64,000 nt of DNA from Nitrincola alkalilacustris (GCF_008973755.1 NZ_WBOM01000006.1:1-64000); one strand, 5' to 3'; counted from the stretch's first letter, positions 1 to 6,103 are shown. Notes: generated by a model from the letters alone, not told the origin. Numbers and translations: made by a program.

Positions 1-131
1 TGAATACAGGCTGTTTGAATGGGTGATTGAGTTTATCAGTTCGAGCAGAAAATAATCATCAGAATAAAGGGCGGGCTGTTGATGCTGGGGATTTTGATTT
101 CAAAATGTCTAATCCGACAGGCTCGTTATAA
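1..131 (+). other. Left flank of cassette array, ending in an integron core site
   Basis: The frame from base 2 reads 17 codons and stops at TAA 53-55 (reads EYRLFEWVIEFISSSRK), which could be the tail of an upstream gene, but it is too short to trust. The stretch ends in a GTTATAA core at 125-131, identical to the core before the second copy of the same cassette at 4622. No matching R'' half was found upstream, so this edge could be an attI site or a worn attC. Confidence 0.35.
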
Positions 132-410
132 GTGCTCAACGAGGTGCCAACTTTGATTCACAATTGCTCTTCCTGTTAGCTCGTGGAGATATGGTTTGAA
201 GAAGACGGATCCGATGTTTATTTAAACCTGAATAGGGTGGCGACAGAAGAAGATCTTGAAAGCGACCATTATCTTGAGTACGAGGGGCAGACCATTGAGG
301 CAGTTCAGATACAGGTGGCATTCTGCCCTTACTGCGGCCAAAAGCTTGCAAGCGGTAAGGAGGCTGTTGTGCCACAGTTCCGGCACTACTCCTTTGGTGG
401 CAGGAAGTGA
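132..410 (+). pseudogene. Broken copy of small zinc-ribbon cassette protein
   Basis: This is the counterpart of the intact gene at 4629-4907. The GTG start at 132 and first 15 codons are conserved, but codon 16 is TAG (177-179) where the other copy has TCG. A restart at GTG 183 would give 75 residues keeping CPYC near the C-terminus but losing the N-terminal CSSC, so a two-knuckle zinc site could not form. Downstream differences from the intact copy are few (A/T, A/V, R/Q, S/N, K/R), so the break looks recent. The function of the family is not recognised. Confidence 0.7.
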
Positions 411-414
411 GCAC

Positions 415-499
415 TTATAACCAGGCCAATCACGGTGACGGCTACTACATTGTGGCTTCACCTCCATTCCATAGCCGCGTGTGCTGAACGGCGTTATGT
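415..499 (+). repeat. attC-like cassette recombination site 1
   Basis: The site starts with R'' TTATAAC (415-421) and ends with the core GTTATG (493-498). In between lies a region with an internal inverted pair GGCTA/TAGCC. It closely resembles the sites at 3806-3892 and 4912-4996 (shared ACTAC, GGCTTC, CCTCCAT and TAGCCG blocks). It closes the first cassette, which runs 126-493. Confidence 0.75.
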
Positions 500-555
500 G
501 CACAGCGGGGCTCCCTGAGAATCTTGCCAAGCGGTCATCATGGTAGTACGCTGTG

Positions 556-575
556 CTGTACAGTTAAACGTACGT
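556..575 (+). promoter_or_regulatory. Palindromes upstream of phd-like antitoxin, possible operator
   Basis: Two perfect 8-bp palindromes, CTGTACAG (556-563) and ACGTACGT (568-575), lie just before the antitoxin ATG at 586. A TGTACA core is known from YefM operators in E. coli, and Phd/YefM antitoxins usually repress their own operon. Operator function is inferred from position and symmetry. The second palindrome overlaps the ribosome-binding GGAG. Confidence 0.4.
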
Positions 576-585
576 GGAGAATATT

Positions 586-867
586 ATGACACAATTGCGA
601 GCAGTAGAGGACATCCGTCCTTTATCAGATTTTCGGGCTAGTGTTGCTGCTTTTGTGAAGCAGGTTAATGAATCCCGCCGTCCAATGGTGTTGACTCAGC
701 GCGGGCGGGGGGTTGCGGTGCTTGTCGGGGCTCATGAATACCAAAATATGCAGGAACGACTGGAATTACTGGAAGACCTCTATACAGCGGAAGCGCAAAT
801 AGAAGCCGGTGAAGGCATCTCTCACGATCAGGCAAAGGACATGATCCTGAGGAAACTGGGTAAGTGA
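586..867 (+). CDS. Phd/YefM-family antitoxin
   Basis: 93 residues from ATG 586, chosen over GTG 574 because GGAG (576-579) is well spaced before it. The N-terminal half has the Phd/YefM pattern: an IRPLSDFRA segment, then PMVLTQRGRGVAVLV, the beta strand core that forms the DNA-binding dimer. The C-terminal part is helical and acidic, as expected for the toxin-neutralising tail. The stop overlaps the GTG start of the toxin gene by 4 bases, so the two are translationally coupled. It forms one integron cassette with the toxin and probably represses the pair through the palindromes just upstream. Confidence 0.85.
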   Translation: MTQLRAVEDIRPLSDFRASVAAFVKQVNESRRPMVLTQRGRGVAVLVGAHEYQNMQERLELLEDLYTAEAQIEAGEGISHDQAKDMILRKLGK

Positions 868-1175
868 GAGTGGAATGGTCCCCTCTTGCATTGGAGCGAG
901 TCAGTGATATTGCTGAGCATATAGCCCTTGATAATCTTGTGGCGGCAGAAGCATGGGTAGAAGGTATTTTCCAGTGCGTGGATCGATTGCGGCCACACCC
1001 ACGAAGCGGACGGAAGATGCCTGAGCTTGGCATCGACCGCATTAGAGAAGTTATCTATGGTGCATACCGGGTGATTTACGGAATAGATGAGTGTAAAAAT
1101 AAAGTTACTGTATTGACCGTTCGCCGTGGCAGTGAATTGATCAAACCCGATGAACTGAAATCAGAAGGCGCATAA
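864..1175 (+). CDS. RelE/ParE-family toxin
   Basis: 103 residues from GTG 864. The fold signature of the RelE/ParE superfamily is visible: MRVEWSPLALERVSDIAEHI at the N-terminus, a central HPRSGRKMPEL segment, then IREVIYGAYRVIYGI and a final strand VTVLTVRRGSE. Members either cut mRNA at the ribosome or poison gyrase; the sequence alone does not say which. The TAA stop (1173-1175) lies inside the R'' box of the following attC, as is common in compact cassettes. The partner antitoxin is directly upstream. Confidence 0.83.
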   Translation: MRVEWSPLALERVSDIAEHIALDNLVAAEAWVEGIFQCVDRLRPHPRSGRKMPELGIDRIREVIYGAYRVIYGIDECKNKVTVLTVRRGSELIKPDELKSEGA

Positions 1176-1250
1176 CCAAGTCATAAACTACGCGCCTTTG
1201 GCACCGGACGTCTCCTTCGTAGTCGCCTGTTATGAACGGCGTTGTTATGT
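1170..1250 (+). repeat. attC-like cassette recombination site 2
   Basis: R'' is GCATAAC at 1170-1176 and the downstream core is GTTGTTATG at 1241-1249, so the exact crossover base (1241 or 1244) is uncertain. The inner region differs from site 1 but holds a pairing pair ACTACG/CGTAGT. It closes the toxin-antitoxin cassette that begins near 494. Confidence 0.65.
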
Positions 1251-1252
1251 TT

Positions 1253-1288
1253 TTGATCGCACCTGTTAACTGGTGCTATTAATAGCAC
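1253..1288 (+). promoter_or_regulatory. Candidate promoter with palindromic operator for second TA cassette
   Basis: A perfect 16-bp palindrome GTGCTATTAATAGCAC spans 1273-1288, 24 bases before the antitoxin ATG. It covers a possible -10 (TATTAA, 1277-1282), with TTGATC (1253-1258) 18 bases upstream as a possible -35. Overlap of a palindrome with the -10 is what antitoxin autorepression would need. The promoter reading is inference; the palindrome is exact. Confidence 0.5.
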
Positions 1289-1312
1289 TAAATTGCTGGC
1301 TAGGTAACCACT

Positions 1313-1582
1313 ATGCAAGTGAAATTTTCCGAGGATGTCATTCCTCTATCAGACCTGAAGATCAATCCCGGAAAGGTGATTGGTCGATTCCAGGACACGC
1401 ATCGCCCAATCCTGCTAACCAGCCGCGGCCGCGGCGTAGCGGTTGTGCAGGGGCTCGAGGATTATGAGAGAACCGCAGAGGAATTGCGGTTTGTAAAGGC
1501 GGTGGCACAGGGGCTTATGGATGTTCGCGAGGGTAACACCGTATCGTTGGAGGACGCCAGGAAAACGTTGGGCATCAAGTAA
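1313..1582 (+). CDS. Phd/YefM-family antitoxin (second TA cassette)
   Basis: 89 residues from ATG 1313. It shares the family layout with the antitoxin at 586: DVIPLSDLKINPGKVIGRF, then PILLTSRGRGVAVVQGLEDY, then an acidic helical tail ending in a LEDARKTLGIK-type motif. The next gene starts at 1583, the base after this stop, so both are on one transcript. It is intact although the partner toxin carries a premature stop, a state that could persist because free antitoxin is harmless and may still repress or neutralise related toxins. Confidence 0.85.
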   Translation: MQVKFSEDVIPLSDLKINPGKVIGRFQDTHRPILLTSRGRGVAVVQGLEDYERTAEELRFVKAVAQGLMDVREGNTVSLEDARKTLGIK

Positions 1583-1873
1583 ATGGAATTACGCATCGCA
1601 CAGTCCGCTCTTGAGGACTTACAGTATTACAAAGAGCAGGATGTGCCACATATCGGTGATGATTTCGTGGCTGCTATCCTGGAGCATAGTGAAATGCTTC
1701 AGCTCCACCCAGATGCTGGCCGTATTGTTCCTGAATTCAACCTGGATCATATTCGCGAATTGATTCACGCGCCATTTCGAGTCGTCTATCTCAGGCAAGC
1801 TAAAGAGGTTGTGCTCATATGAGTCTGGCGAAGTGAGAGGCAGCTTGAATTACCAGCAAACGAAAAAACATAA
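1583..1873 (+). pseudogene. RelE/ParE-family toxin cut by a nonsense codon
   Basis: The open part gives 79 residues (MELRIAQSALEDLQYYKEQ... VVYLRQAKEVVLI) with a ParE-like start and core. It stops at TGA 1820-1822. The same frame then reads VWRSERQLELPANEKT and stops at TAA 1871-1873 in the following half attC, just as the intact toxin at 864 ends in its attC. VWRSER is a typical C-terminal strand of ParE-type toxins, so the TGA most likely replaced CGA (Arg). Loss of the last strand should weaken or abolish toxicity. Readthrough or a shortened active form cannot be excluded. Confidence 0.72.
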
Positions 1874-1889
1874 CCAGGCCATGCACCGG
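1868..1889 (+). repeat. Half attC site at the junction with the rho-like gene
   Basis: The 5' arm of an attC is present (CATAAC at 1869-1874 followed by CAGGCCATGCACCGG). It matches the first 21 bases of the site at 4552-4572. No matching 3' arm or GTTAT core was seen in the following several hundred bases; the rho-like reading frame begins instead. The site would not be expected to recombine normally. Confidence 0.6.
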
Positions 1890-1916
1890 ATGCCAAACAA
1901 GAGCTATCAAACAGCT

Positions 1917-2894
1917 ATGACGAGAAAGATATTAGGATTAACCCGGAAACCAAATAAAGACGCCAAACCAGTGGATAAGGAAGCCGAAGCTATAGTTGAG
2001 GTTGAAGGTGAGGCTGATCCACAAAAACGTTTTTTAAACGGTGTGGCTATCAATCCAACGCCGGGGATTCGCTTGGAGTCAGGTTCAGAAAAGCTCACGG
2101 TGCGCGCGATGGATTTGATCACGCCGATTGGAATGGGGCAGCGGGGTTTGATAGTTGCACCGCCGGGGTCTGGAAAGTCGACGATTTTAAAAGATATTTG
2201 TCAGGCGGTGGGAAAGGCGTATCCCGATATTAAACTTTACGCGTTATTGATAGATGAGCGACCCGAAGAGGTGACTGATTTCAAGCGTAGCGTCCCGGCT
2301 GAGGTACACGCTTCTTCTTCGGATGAAAGTTATGCTCATCACGCTCGCGTTGCCGATGAGCTTCTTGATATCGCTCGCCAACAAGCTGGAGAGGGTCACA
2401 ACGTCATGATTGTGATTGATTCTCTCACGAGGCTTGCGCGTGTGCACAATGCGGAACGAAAGAGCAGCGGTCGTACTATGTCTGGCGGGGTTGATGCTCG
2501 AGCGATGGAGATTCCGCGGAGGTTGTTTGGCTCTGCACGAAACCTTGAGAATGGCGGCTCGCTTACCATTTTGGCAACCGTTTTGGTTGATACCGGCAGC
2601 CGTATGGATCAGGTTATATTTGAGGAATTTAAGGGTACGGGGAACATGGAGCTGGTTTTATCAAGAGACGTTGCGAATCAGAGAATCTTCCCCGCGCTGG
2701 ACATTTCGAAAAGCAGTACACGCCGTGAAGAACTGCTGTTGGATCCGAAAGATTTGGGCAAAATAAGAGCATTGCGCCGGGCGCTTAGCGGTCTCAAACC
2801 GCTAGAGGGCACAAAAAAGCTGGTTGAGCTGCTTGAGAAGTACCCAACAAATGCCGAGCTTCTGGAAAACATCCCTGGGACGCCCATCGATTGA
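1917..2894 (+). CDS. Rho-type ATPase lacking the OB-fold RNA-binding domain
   Basis: 325 residues from ATG 1917. The frame is open from 1809, but that extension runs through the toxin tail and half attC. The protein matches the hexameric ATPase part of termination factor Rho: P-loop APPGSGKST (81-89), LLIDERPEEV with the catalytic Glu, Walker B MIVIDSLTRLAR, the Q-loop region SGGVDARAM, EEFKGTGNMEL, and STRREELL carrying the probable arginine finger. It is about 95 residues shorter than E. coli Rho. The missing part is the helical and OB-fold primary RNA site; about 30 charged residues stand in its place. The ribosome-binding site is weak. It may be a Rho paralogue with another partner, a Rho-interfering protein, or a decaying copy. 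Confidence 0.8.
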   Translation: MTRKILGLTRKPNKDAKPVDKEAEAIVEVEGEADPQKRFLNGVAINPTPGIRLESGSEKLTVRAMDLITPIGMGQRGLIVAPPGSGKSTILKDICQAVGKAYPDIKLYALLIDERPEEVTDFKRSVPAEVHASSSDESYAHHARVADELLDIARQQAGEGHNVMIVIDSLTRLARVHNAERKSSGRTMSGGVDARAMEIPRRLFGSARNLENGGSLTILATVLVDTGSRMDQVIFEEFKGTGNMELVLSRDVANQRIFPALDISKSSTRREELLLDPKDLGKIRALRRALSGLKPLEGTKKLVELLEKYPTNAELLENIPGTPID

Positions 2895-3076
2895 ATCCGC
2901 GCTACGGGGGGCAGACCCTGGTTGAAGTTGATGGGTCATGGTGGCCGATATGCGTCGTCTGGCGCAATTGCCGGGCCGATCACCACCATCTGCGCAACAG
3001 GAAATTCTCAAGAAGACGCATTTTGGAAACTTTGTACTGGTGCCTGCTGGCGTTGTACCTCAAAGGAGGATTCTGA
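2895..3076 (+). other. Gap between rho-like gene and VOC remnant
   Basis: No gene is recognised and no attC site separates the rho-like gene from what follows. An AAAGGAGG-type ribosome-binding site (3062-3070) at its end belongs to the VOC remnant. Confidence 0.4.
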
Positions 3077-3272
3077 ATGAAGCCAAGGGTCAGCATGATC
3101 ACGCTGCGTCAGTGATCTGGAAGTGTCGGTACGCTTCTATGAGCAGGGGCTTGGCCTGCCGAGGATGGATTCACCGCCAGAGGTCGCGTTCTTCACACTC
3201 AATGGCAGCTGGCTCGGACTATACGGGCGGAAATCGTTGGCGGAAGACGCGGGGATACCTGCCGAAGGCTGA
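3077..3272 (+). pseudogene. Glyoxalase/VOC-family protein remnant
   Basis: ATG 3077 follows a strong AAAGGAGGA (3062-3070) and reads MKPRVSMITL, then runs off frame. Deleting the equivalent of two missing bases after CTG (near 3105) restores DLEVSVRFYEQGLGLPR and then EVAFFTLNGSWLGLYGR and AEDAGIPAEG, the N-terminal half of a VOC (glyoxalase/bleomycin-resistance type) domain. The frame ends at TGA 3270-3272 with the second half absent. It is therefore both frameshifted and truncated and should not make a working enzyme. Confidence 0.65.
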
Positions 3273-3326
3273 TTTCAGTGTCCGTAATCATTGAACCACT
3301 ACAGAGATAACTAGAATGGAGTGTTG

Positions 3327-3800
3327 ATGAATTTAGATGGATTGATTTTGCGGGAAGCAAGCGTTGACGACTATCGTTCTCTCGCGGCATTGGAACAAAA
3401 AGTGATTGACGCTGAGCGTCCGTATAATGCGTCTCTGAAAGAAAAAGGCGCCTACTACTATGACATCGAAAAGCTGATTTCTGATCGTGATAGCAGGTTG
3501 GTCGTTGGCGAAGTTTCTGGCGACATTGTTGCTACTGGGTACGTTCAGCTCCGCCACTCGAAGCCTGCCTTGGATCACGACAACCATGGGTATTTGGGTT
3601 TCATGTATGTGGCAGAGGAGTACAGAGGGCTCGGGTTAAACAAGGTGATCTTGAATGATCTGGTCAGTTGGGGTCAACAACGAGGGGTCACCGACTTCTA
3701 TCTTGATGTGTATGCGGAGAATAAATCCGCTGTTCGAGCGTATGAGAAGTTTGGCTTTCGAGGTTCGCTGCTAGAAATGAAGTTGCAGCTGGAGAGTTGA
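3327..3800 (+). CDS. GNAT-family N-acetyltransferase
   Basis: 157 residues from ATG 3327 (GGAG at 3318-3321); GTG 3321 would add two. GNAT motifs are clear: the acetyl-CoA-binding segment GFMYVAEEYRGLGLNKVILNDL contains the R-x-x-G-x-[GA]-like turn RGLGLN, followed by the helix before FYLDVYAENKSAVRAYEKFGF, the usual C-terminal region. GNAT proteins transfer acetyl groups to amines; the substrate cannot be read from sequence. It precedes attC site 3. Acetyltransferases are frequent integron cargo. Confidence 0.85.
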   Translation: MNLDGLILREASVDDYRSLAALEQKVIDAERPYNASLKEKGAYYYDIEKLISDRDSRLVVGEVSGDIVATGYVQLRHSKPALDHDNHGYLGFMYVAEEYRGLGLNKVILNDLVSWGQQRGVTDFYLDVYAENKSAVRAYEKFGFRGSLLEMKLQLES

Positions 3801-3805
3801 TTCAA

Positions 3806-3892
3806 AACATAGCCAAGCCAGTCACGGAGACGTCTACTACATTGCGGCTTCGCCTCCATTTCGTAGCCGCGCGTGATGAGCGACGTTAGACA
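3806..3892 (+). repeat. attC-like cassette recombination site 3
   Basis: It begins with ACATAGC (3808-3814), a slightly worn R'', and ends with a consensus core GTTAGAC (3885-3891). The body shares the ACTACATTG, GGCTTCGCCTCCATT and TAGCCGCG blocks with sites 1 and 5. It closes the cassette carrying the acetyltransferase. Confidence 0.72.
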
Positions 3893-3909
3893 GTCAATCC
3901 CTGATCATG

Positions 3910-3938
3910 TTGACAAGTGTCACGTGACAGAATACACT
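3910..3938 (+). promoter_or_regulatory. higBA promoter with palindrome in its spacer
   Basis: TTGACA (3910-3915) is a perfect -35; 17 bases later TACACT (3933-3938) matches the -10 at four of six positions. A perfect 12-bp palindrome TGTCACGTGACA (3918-3929) sits in the spacer, ideal for repression by the HigA antitoxin. The expected transcript start, about 7 bases after the -10, falls on or next to the higB ATG at 3946. Confidence 0.65.
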
Positions 3939-3945
3939 TCTTTTT

Positions 3946-4227
3946 ATGATCAAATCCTTCGCTGATAAACGAACCCAAGAGCTCTACTCCAAAGGCAAGT
4001 CAAAGAAATTTCCTGCGGATGTTGCACCGAGAGCCGCCAGAAAACTTGAATATGTGGATCTGGCTGTGCAACTGGAGGATTTGAAGGTGCCGCCCGGTAA
4101 TCGCCTTCACCCGCTGTCGGGAAACAGGCAGGGGCAGCACGCAATATCAATAAATGATCAGTGGCGTATCTGTTTTCGTTTCGAAGATGGCGATGCGTAC
4201 GAGGTCGAAGTGTGTGACTACCACTGA
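3946..4227 (+). CDS. higB: HigB-type toxin
   Basis: 93 residues. It has the HigB/RelE fold pattern: MIKSFADKRTQELYSKGK, a central AARKLEYVDLA helix, LKVPPGNRLHPLSGNRQGQHAI, and the final strands INDQWRICFRF and YEVEVCDYH. HigB toxins cut mRNA in the ribosomal A site. It precedes its antitoxin, the usual HigBA order (reverse of most TA pairs), with 14 bases to the HigA ATG. No Shine-Dalgarno sequence precedes the ATG and the predicted transcription start is almost at the start codon, so the message may be leaderless. Confidence 0.88.
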   Translation: MIKSFADKRTQELYSKGKSKKFPADVAPRAARKLEYVDLAVQLEDLKVPPGNRLHPLSGNRQGQHAISINDQWRICFRFEDGDAYEVEVCDYH

Positions 4228-4241
4228 GTGAGGTGATAACT

Positions 4242-4556
4242 ATGGCTATTCTTAACACTGCCGGCATGCAGCGCAAACCGACTCATCCTGGCGAAATGCT
4301 TAGAGAAGATTTTCTTCCGGATTACGGTTTGACCGTTGCTGGGTTGGCTGAATCTTTGGGTGTCTCACGCCAGTCAGTTAATGAATTACTGCGCGAACGT
4401 CGTGCTGTCAGCCCTGAAATGGCGCTCCGGCTTGCCCGTTTGTTTGGTAACTCGCCGGAATTCTGGCTGAATGCGCAGCGATCTGTTGATCTATGGACTG
4501 CCGCTCAGTCGGTCAAGGAAGAAGTGGAGCGGATCAAGCCGCTGAATGCTGCATAA
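4242..4556 (+). CDS. higA: HigA-type antitoxin
   Basis: 104 residues from ATG 4242, preferred to GTG 4233 because a GAGGTG site sits 8 bases before it. The protein has the HigA start (KPTHPGEMLREDFLPDYGLT), an HTH_3/XRE helix-turn-helix (LAESLGVSRQSVNELLRERR) and the family hallmark FGNSPEFWLNAQ. It neutralises HigB and represses the operon, presumably through the palindrome at 3918-3929. The stop lies in the R'' box of attC site 4. Confidence 0.9.
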   Translation: MAILNTAGMQRKPTHPGEMLREDFLPDYGLTVAGLAESLGVSRQSVNELLRERRAVSPEMALRLARLFGNSPEFWLNAQRSVDLWTAAQSVKEEVERIKPLNAA

Positions 4557-4628
4557 CCAGGCCATGCACCGGGTGACAAACCCTCCACTTCACTGTGGTT
4601 TTATCACCGGTGATGGCGCGCGTTATAA
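4551..4628 (+). repeat. attC-like cassette recombination site 4
   Basis: R'' is GCATAAC (4551-4557) and the core is GTTATAA (4622-4628). The inner part holds a CACCGG...CCGGTG inverted pair. Its first 21 bases after the G match the half site at 1869. It closes the higBA cassette, and crossover at 4622/4623 starts the next one. Confidence 0.75.
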
Positions 4629-4907
4629 GTGCTCAACGAGGTGCCTACTTTGATTCACAATTGCTCTTCCTGTTCGCTGGCGGAGATATGGTTTGAAGAA
4701 GACGGATCCGATGTTTATTTAAACCTGAATAGGGTGGCGACAGAAGAAGATCTAGAAAGCGACCATTATCTTGAGTACGAGGGGCAGACCATTGAGACAG
4801 TTCAGATACAGGTGGCATTCTGCCCTTACTGTGGCCAGAAGCTTGTAAGCGGTAAGGAGGCCGTTGTGCCACAGTTCCAGCACTACAACTTTGGTGGCAG
4901 GAGGTGA
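4629..4907 (+). CDS. Small zinc-ribbon protein of unknown function (intact copy)
   Basis: 92 residues if GTG 4629 is used; this lies just 6 bases inside the cassette, so little untranslated leader exists (GTG 4641 is an alternative). Two CxxC pairs, CSSC (12-15) and CPYC near residue 71, could bind one zinc. Between them is an acidic stretch with EEDGSDVYLNLNRVATEEDL. The family is not recognised. A second copy at 132-410 is about 95 percent identical but interrupted. Both cassettes are exactly 368 bp. Confidence 0.65.
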   Translation: MLNEVPTLIHNCSSCSLAEIWFEEDGSDVYLNLNRVATEEDLESDHYLEYEGQTIETVQIQVAFCPYCGQKLVSGKEAVVPQFQHYNFGGRR

Positions 4908-4911
4908 GCGC

Positions 4912-4996
4912 TTATAACTAGGCCAGTCACGGCGACGACTACTACTTTGTGGCTTCGCCTCCATCCTATAGCCGTACGTGCTGATCGGCGTTAACA
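4912..4996 (+). repeat. attC-like cassette recombination site 5
   Basis: R'' TTATAAC (4912-4918) and core GTTAACA (4990-4996) enclose a body very like sites 1 and 3. It is the last recognisable attC in the window and closes the intact zinc-ribbon cassette (4623-4990). Confidence 0.75.
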
Positions 4997-5018
4997 CTCG
5001 CATTCATCTAAATTTCTT

Positions 5019-5378
5019 ATGACTCGAAAAGATCAGTTGAAAACACAAATCAGATTTGCATTTGGAAAGGTGGCTTTTCCTAGCCATTGTGGATGGAATG
5101 CGGCTATTGCGAAGGATGATTGGATTTCGGACCCAAAGGCCTTGCTGCAAATAACGAACGCAAGAGACATTTAGGGAGATTGGTGGGATATTCCCTTCGA
5201 AAGACTCAAGGACTGTTCAATGGCACAGTGCTATTTAGATGCCACGGCCCTGCGAGCGTGGCTGGACAGCCAAACCAATATCAAGCCCCTGCGCCAGTGC
5301 AGACAGTGCAGACAGTGCTTTACCTTTAGTCATGCGCTTCCAGACGAGTCCGAGTCGGTGGTAGGCAAGCCCATGTAG
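5019..5378 (+). pseudogene. DUF6714-like cassette gene with in-frame stop
   Basis: From ATG 5019 the frame reads MTRKDQLKTQIRFAFGKV and on to ITNARDI, meets TAG at 5172-5174, then continues in the same frame as GDWWDIPFERLKDCSMAQCY and LDATALRAWL before diverging into a cysteine-rich tail with three RQC repeats, ending at 5376-5378. The WxxIP....L..C......D..A.RA.L pattern resembles DUF6714 proteins. The normal end of the family is replaced, so the gene carries a nonsense codon and a foreign tail. Confidence 0.55.
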
Positions 5379-5429
5379 GGTGATGGACTTAAGGTAGAGG
5401 CCTCTTTTACCCGATTGTTTGGAGCTTAC

Positions 5430-5774
5430 ATGTCCGACTTCATTACCGTTTTGCGCGAAACCTGCCCCACCCCGGTTGTTGATGCTACCAAGTGGAAGCG
5501 TATAGCAGGCGACCCGCACACTGTGAACCTCAATGCGTACCTCTCCAAGGATGGCAGCAAGATCATGGGCACGTGGATCTGCACCCCGGGCAAGTTTGAG
5601 GTGGACTATGATAAGTGGGAGTACTGCCATTTCCTTGATGGCTACTGCATCATCACTCCGGAAGGCGAGCAACCGGTGCACCTGAAGGCTGGGGATGTGT
5701 TCGTGATTGAACCCGGCATGAAGGGGACGTGGGAAGTGGTAGAAACGGTGCGCAAGTACTTCGTCTTCGCCTGA
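5430..5774 (+). CDS. Cupin-domain protein (DUF861/EutQ type)
   Basis: 114 residues from ATG 5430, with GGAG 5 bases before it. It is a single small cupin barrel: GTWICTPGKFEVDYDKWEYCHFLDGYCIITPEG, then PVHLKAGDVFVIEPGMKGTWEVVE. This resembles the DUF861 cupin group, whose known members include (S)-ureidoglycine aminohydrolase; substrate here unknown. The usual metal-binding histidines of cupin motif 1 are reduced, with E and H in WEYCH. No attC follows, so it is unclear whether it belongs to the cassette array. Confidence 0.8.
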   Translation: MSDFITVLRETCPTPVVDATKWKRIAGDPHTVNLNAYLSKDGSKIMGTWICTPGKFEVDYDKWEYCHFLDGYCIITPEGEQPVHLKAGDVFVIEPGMKGTWEVVETVRKYFVFA

Positions 5775-6103
5775 GTCACCGACCGGTGGGATGCTGGTGA
5801 TGGTTCGCCGTCACCGTTCCCACGGGATTAGCGATGCCTCAGATGAATCTCCAGGCAATACCCTCGTAATATTATTTCCCCGCTTCATCTCTATTTCCCG
5901 TATACCAGTCCCTGAGCCAGAGATCCTACCTCATCTGTTATCGTTGGCTGTTGGTGATTTACAGCAAACATCTATTGAGGCTCACTTAATGTGCGGGATC
6001 TGTACTGTTAATTGAACTGACTCAGATAACAGTATCTACGTGTTACGCAGGACAGAAGTGCTATGATGACGTAACCTCTACCTAGCCTGTTCCAAAGGAA
6101 TAA
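5775..6103. other. Intergenic region with one stem-loop
   Basis: The only clear structure is a hairpin at 5796-5815 (GGTGATGG, UUCG loop, CCGTCACC, one G-U pair) that could end cupin transcription, although no T-run follows. AAGGAATAA before 6104 is the ribosome-binding site of the next gene. No gene was recognised here. Confidence 0.45.

Noticed and set aside
1820-1822. TGA as a selenocysteine codon in the toxin
   Set aside because: RelE/ParE toxins do not use selenocysteine and no SECIS-like hairpin is apparent; a simple CGA-to-TGA change explains it.
1809-1916. Longer N-terminus for the rho-like protein from ATG 1809 or 1881
   Set aside because: This part of the frame runs through the toxin tail and the half attC, so it is not ancestral Rho sequence; ATG 1881 and 1890 remain possible but add only a few residues.
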